NCBI GenBank assembly: GCA_012839145.1
Contig: DUNY01000393.1
Coordinates: 1-7,098 of the forward strand
Origin: Thermoanaerobacterales bacterium
GTDB lineage: Bacteria > Bacillota > Thermosediminibacteria > Thermosediminibacterales > Tepidanaerobacteraceae
Reading direction: 5' to 3'
DNA: 7,098 nucleotides
Numbering within the stretch: position 1 is the stretch's first letter; every line of letters begins with the position of its first letter. Below, in pieces: positions 5,830 to 7,098 of this stretch. Both the position numbers and the translations under genes were made by a program. Below the pieces are notes generated by a model. The model did no database searches, had not been told where the DNA came from, and saw nothing but the letters and a program-made list of their open reading frames with translations.

Positions 5830-5876
5830 AAAAATAAAGACCTTTATTCCGGATAATCAACACCCGAAATAAAGGT
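5830..5876 (-). terminator. Riboswitch-controlled intrinsic terminator
   Basis: On the minus strand ACCTTTATTTCGG (5876-5864) pairs with CCGGAATAAAGGT (5852-5840), 13 pairs including one G.U, around an 11-base loop, followed by CTTTATTTTT (5839-5830). The 5' arm contains CCTTTAT (5875-5869), which is also the 3' strand of the aptamer P1 helix, so the two structures exclude each other. Confidence 0.85.
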
Positions 5877-5967
5877 TTCATTTCCGAACAGCGGTGAAAG
5901 CCTAGGCAAAATACTGCCAGTATGTCAAGCTTAAAATGCAAAAGCCTAATCTACTCCCCTTTATTAT
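5869..5967 (-). promoter_or_regulatory. yybP-ykoY manganese riboswitch aptamer
   Basis: Read on the minus strand, the element opens with ATAAAGGGGAGTAG (5964-5951) and closes with GGAAATGAAACCTTTAT (5885-5869), matching the conserved ends of yybP-ykoY aptamers as I know them. P1 is formed by ATAAAGG (5964-5958) and CCTTTAT (5875-5869). Between them lie AGGC/GCCT and ATAC/GTAT pairings. The family binds Mn2+ and commonly controls UPF0016, TerC and P-type export genes, and the gene below is a UPF0016 member. Because P1 shares its 3' strand with the terminator, Mn2+ binding should prevent termination and turn expression on. Confidence 0.87.
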
Positions 5968-5973
5968 GATATT

Positions 5974-6002
5974 ATTATACCAACATTTAACATGCCAATC
6001 AA
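5974..6002 (-). promoter_or_regulatory. Promoter of the riboswitch and UPF0016 transcript
   Basis: On the minus strand TTGATT (6002-5997) and a perfect TATAAT (5979-5974) are 17 bases apart. Transcription would begin near 5967, a few bases ahead of the aptamer's first conserved bases, which agrees with the riboswitch placement. Confidence 0.78.
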
Positions 6003-6004
6003 GG

Positions 6005-6066
6005 CCTGTATTATTATACAGGATGTGCATGTTCCGGGCTGCTCTGTCTGAAGGATGCCCTTTTTT
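6005..6066 (+). other. Hairpin and terminator-like sequence in the divergent guaB/UPF0016 region
   Basis: CCTGTAT and ATACAGG (6005-6011, 6016-6022) form a 7-bp hairpin. About 14 bases later GGGC (6036-6039) and GCCC (6057-6060) enclose 17 bases and are followed by TTTTTT (6061-6066). The second part looks like a weak plus-strand terminator, but no plus-strand gene or clear promoter precedes it. It could belong to a short transcript or simply insulate guaB. The rest of 6067-6170 shows nothing recognisable. Confidence 0.3.
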
Positions 6067-6170
6067 GATTTACATACTATAATTTTACTCTAACATTGTT
6101 TAAAAACTGTTTATATTGATAGAGGAACTTTTTAACTGTCGACACATTGATTAGATTTGCTTTGATGTTG

Positions 6171-6199
6171 TTGACACTAATATTAAACTTTGATAAACT
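6171..6199 (+). promoter_or_regulatory. Promoter of guaB
   Basis: A perfect TTGACA (6171-6176) is followed after 17 bases by TAAACT (6194-6199), four of six matches to the -10 consensus. Transcription would start near 6206, leaving a leader of about 35 bases. No purine (G-box) riboswitch is seen in the leader. Confidence 0.6.
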
Positions 6200-6240
6200 T
6201 TGGAATAATAATTGTAGCAAAATTAATTGGGGGCGATTTT

Positions 6241-7098
6241 TTGGACAAATTTTGCAAGGAGGGTTTAAGTTTTGACGACGTCCTGGTAATGCCTTCAAAA
6301 TCGGAGATACTACCCAAGGACGTAGACATTACTACCAGGTTAACCAATAGAATTAAACTAAAAATTCCGATTATAAGTGCGGGAATGGATACGGTAACCG
6401 AAGCCCGGCTTGCCATTGCCATAGCCAGAGAAGGCGGTATTGGGATTATCCATAAGAACATGTCCATAGATCGGCAGGCTTTGGAAGTGGACAAGGTTAA
6501 GCGGTCAGAACACGGTGTAATAGTTGACCCCTTTTATTTATCGCCGGAACATCTTGTTGGAGACGCGTTAGAACTTATGGAGCGGTACAGAATATCAGGG
6601 GTTCCCATTACTGAGGGAACTAAGTTGGTAGGTATTCTTACCAATAGGGACCTACGCTTTGAAGATGATACAGGTAAAAAAATCAAAGACGTTATGACCA
6701 AAGAAAACTTGGTGACGGCACCCGAAGGGACAAATCTAAATGATGCAATGAAAATCTTAAAAAAGCATAAGATTGAAAAGCTGCCTATCGTTGATGAACA
6801 TTTTAATTTAAAAGGCTTAATTACCATTAAAGACATTGAAAAGGCCATTAAATATCCTAATTCTGCAAAGGATCAGAAGGGACGTTTACTGGCAGGTGCA
6901 GCGGTAGGGGTTACCAGGGATATGGAAGATCGCTTGAAGGCGTTAGTAAACGCAAATGTGGACGTAGTGGTTGTAGATACTGCCCATGGTCACTCTAAGG
7001 GTGTCATTGAAGCAGTGTTCAGAATTAAGGAAAGGTATCCGGGCCTACAGGTAATAGCAGGTAATGTAGCTACGGCCGAAGCAACAAATGATCTTATC
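6241..7098 (+). CDS. guaB: IMP dehydrogenase, first 286 codons, cut by window end
   Basis: The enzyme oxidises IMP to XMP with NAD+, the committed step of GMP synthesis. The frame starts at TTG 6241, 7 bases after GGGGG (6229-6233), and gives [19 protein letters not shown], the usual N-terminus; it is open to the last base. Clear marks are [20 protein letters not shown] (46-65), [11 protein letters not shown] (65-75), two CBS domains at about 93-147 and 152-205 (a regulatory nucleotide-binding pair), and [13 protein letters not shown] (242-254), the barrel strand with the NAD-contacting Asp. The catalytic Cys loop and flap lie beyond the window. Nothing suggests damage. The TTG start is inferred from the lack of a better ATG: the first ATG in frame comes only after the conserved FDDVLV motif. 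Confidence 0.95.
   Translation, partial: MDKFCKEGLSFDDVLVMPSKSEILPKDVDITTRLTNRIKLKIPIISAGMDTVTEARLAIAIAREGGIGIIHKNMSIDRQALEVDKVKRSEHGVIVDPFYLSPEHLVGDALELMERYRISGVPITEGTKLVGILTNRDLRFEDDTGKKIKDVMTKENLVTAPEGTNLNDAMKILKKHKIEKLPIVDEHFNLKGLITIKDIEKAIKYPNSAKDQKGRLLAGAAVGVTRDMEDRLKALVNANVDVVVVDTAHGHSKGVIEAVFRIKERYPGLQVIAGNVATAEATNDLI

Noticed and set aside
6137..6144. TGTCGACA palindrome upstream of guaB
   Set aside because: Eight bases of self-complementarity is expected by chance and it lies outside the promoter boxes.
6060..6240. Guanine riboswitch ahead of guaB
   Set aside because: No conserved purine-aptamer sequence is present, and the predicted leader of about 35 bases is too short.
6077..6848. 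Three minus-strand frames opposite guaB and its leader
   Set aside because: They lie antisense to a strongly conserved IMP dehydrogenase frame and have no recognisable protein features.

Overview
The window looks like an AT-rich chromosomal segment of a Firmicute, most likely of the class Clostridia. The grounds are strong AGGAGG-type ribosome binding sites, sigma-A-like promoters, frequent GTG/TTG starts, a yybP-ykoY manganese riboswitch ahead of a UPF0016 gene, and clostridial-looking transporters. The genus cannot be fixed from the sequence. Codon use is fairly even across genes. The compositional exception is a structured non-coding element at 5117-5348, which is visibly richer in G+C than its surroundings.

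Layout, left to right. (1) 1-782: the 3' part of an HlyD/RND-type efflux adaptor gene, followed by a short GGGGACGGTTCT tag. (2) 911-2094: a stand-alone archaeal-type AAA ATPase gene behind a promoter buried in four alternating ATATCAC/GTGAT half-sites. (3) 2113-2544: a perfect 16-bp hairpin and then the C-terminal third of a dicarboxylate/cation symporter whose N-terminal part is gone (a gene remnant). (4) 2543-5029, minus strand: a compact three-gene operon with its own promoter, palindromic operator and terminator. It encodes an SSS-family sodium:solute symporter, a 40-residue membrane microprotein, and a 5-formyltetrahydrofolate cyclo-ligase paralogue of the COG0212/MTHFSD type. (5) 5059-5348: a hairpin and a 232-bp foldback element closed by perfect 12-bp inverted ends, either a structured RNA or a small non-autonomous mobile element. 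(6) 5360-6002, minus strand: a half-size UPF0016 (manganese exporter family) gene with a complete upstream control region of promoter, riboswitch aptamer and intrinsic terminator. (7) 6171-7098: a promoter and the first 286 codons of guaB (IMP dehydrogenase), which runs off the window and is divergent from the manganese gene.

How the parts work together. The two minus-strand units are the most coherent systems. The Mn2+ riboswitch has a P1 helix that shares its 3' strand with the terminator, so metal binding should switch the exporter gene on. The symporter, microprotein and COG0212 operon looks like an uptake-plus-salvage unit. COG0212 proteins have been linked to thiamin rather than folate metabolism, so the transported solute may be a vitamin or vitamin precursor, but the substrate cannot be read from the sequence. 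The microprotein and the foldback element are the best candidates for undescribed biology here.
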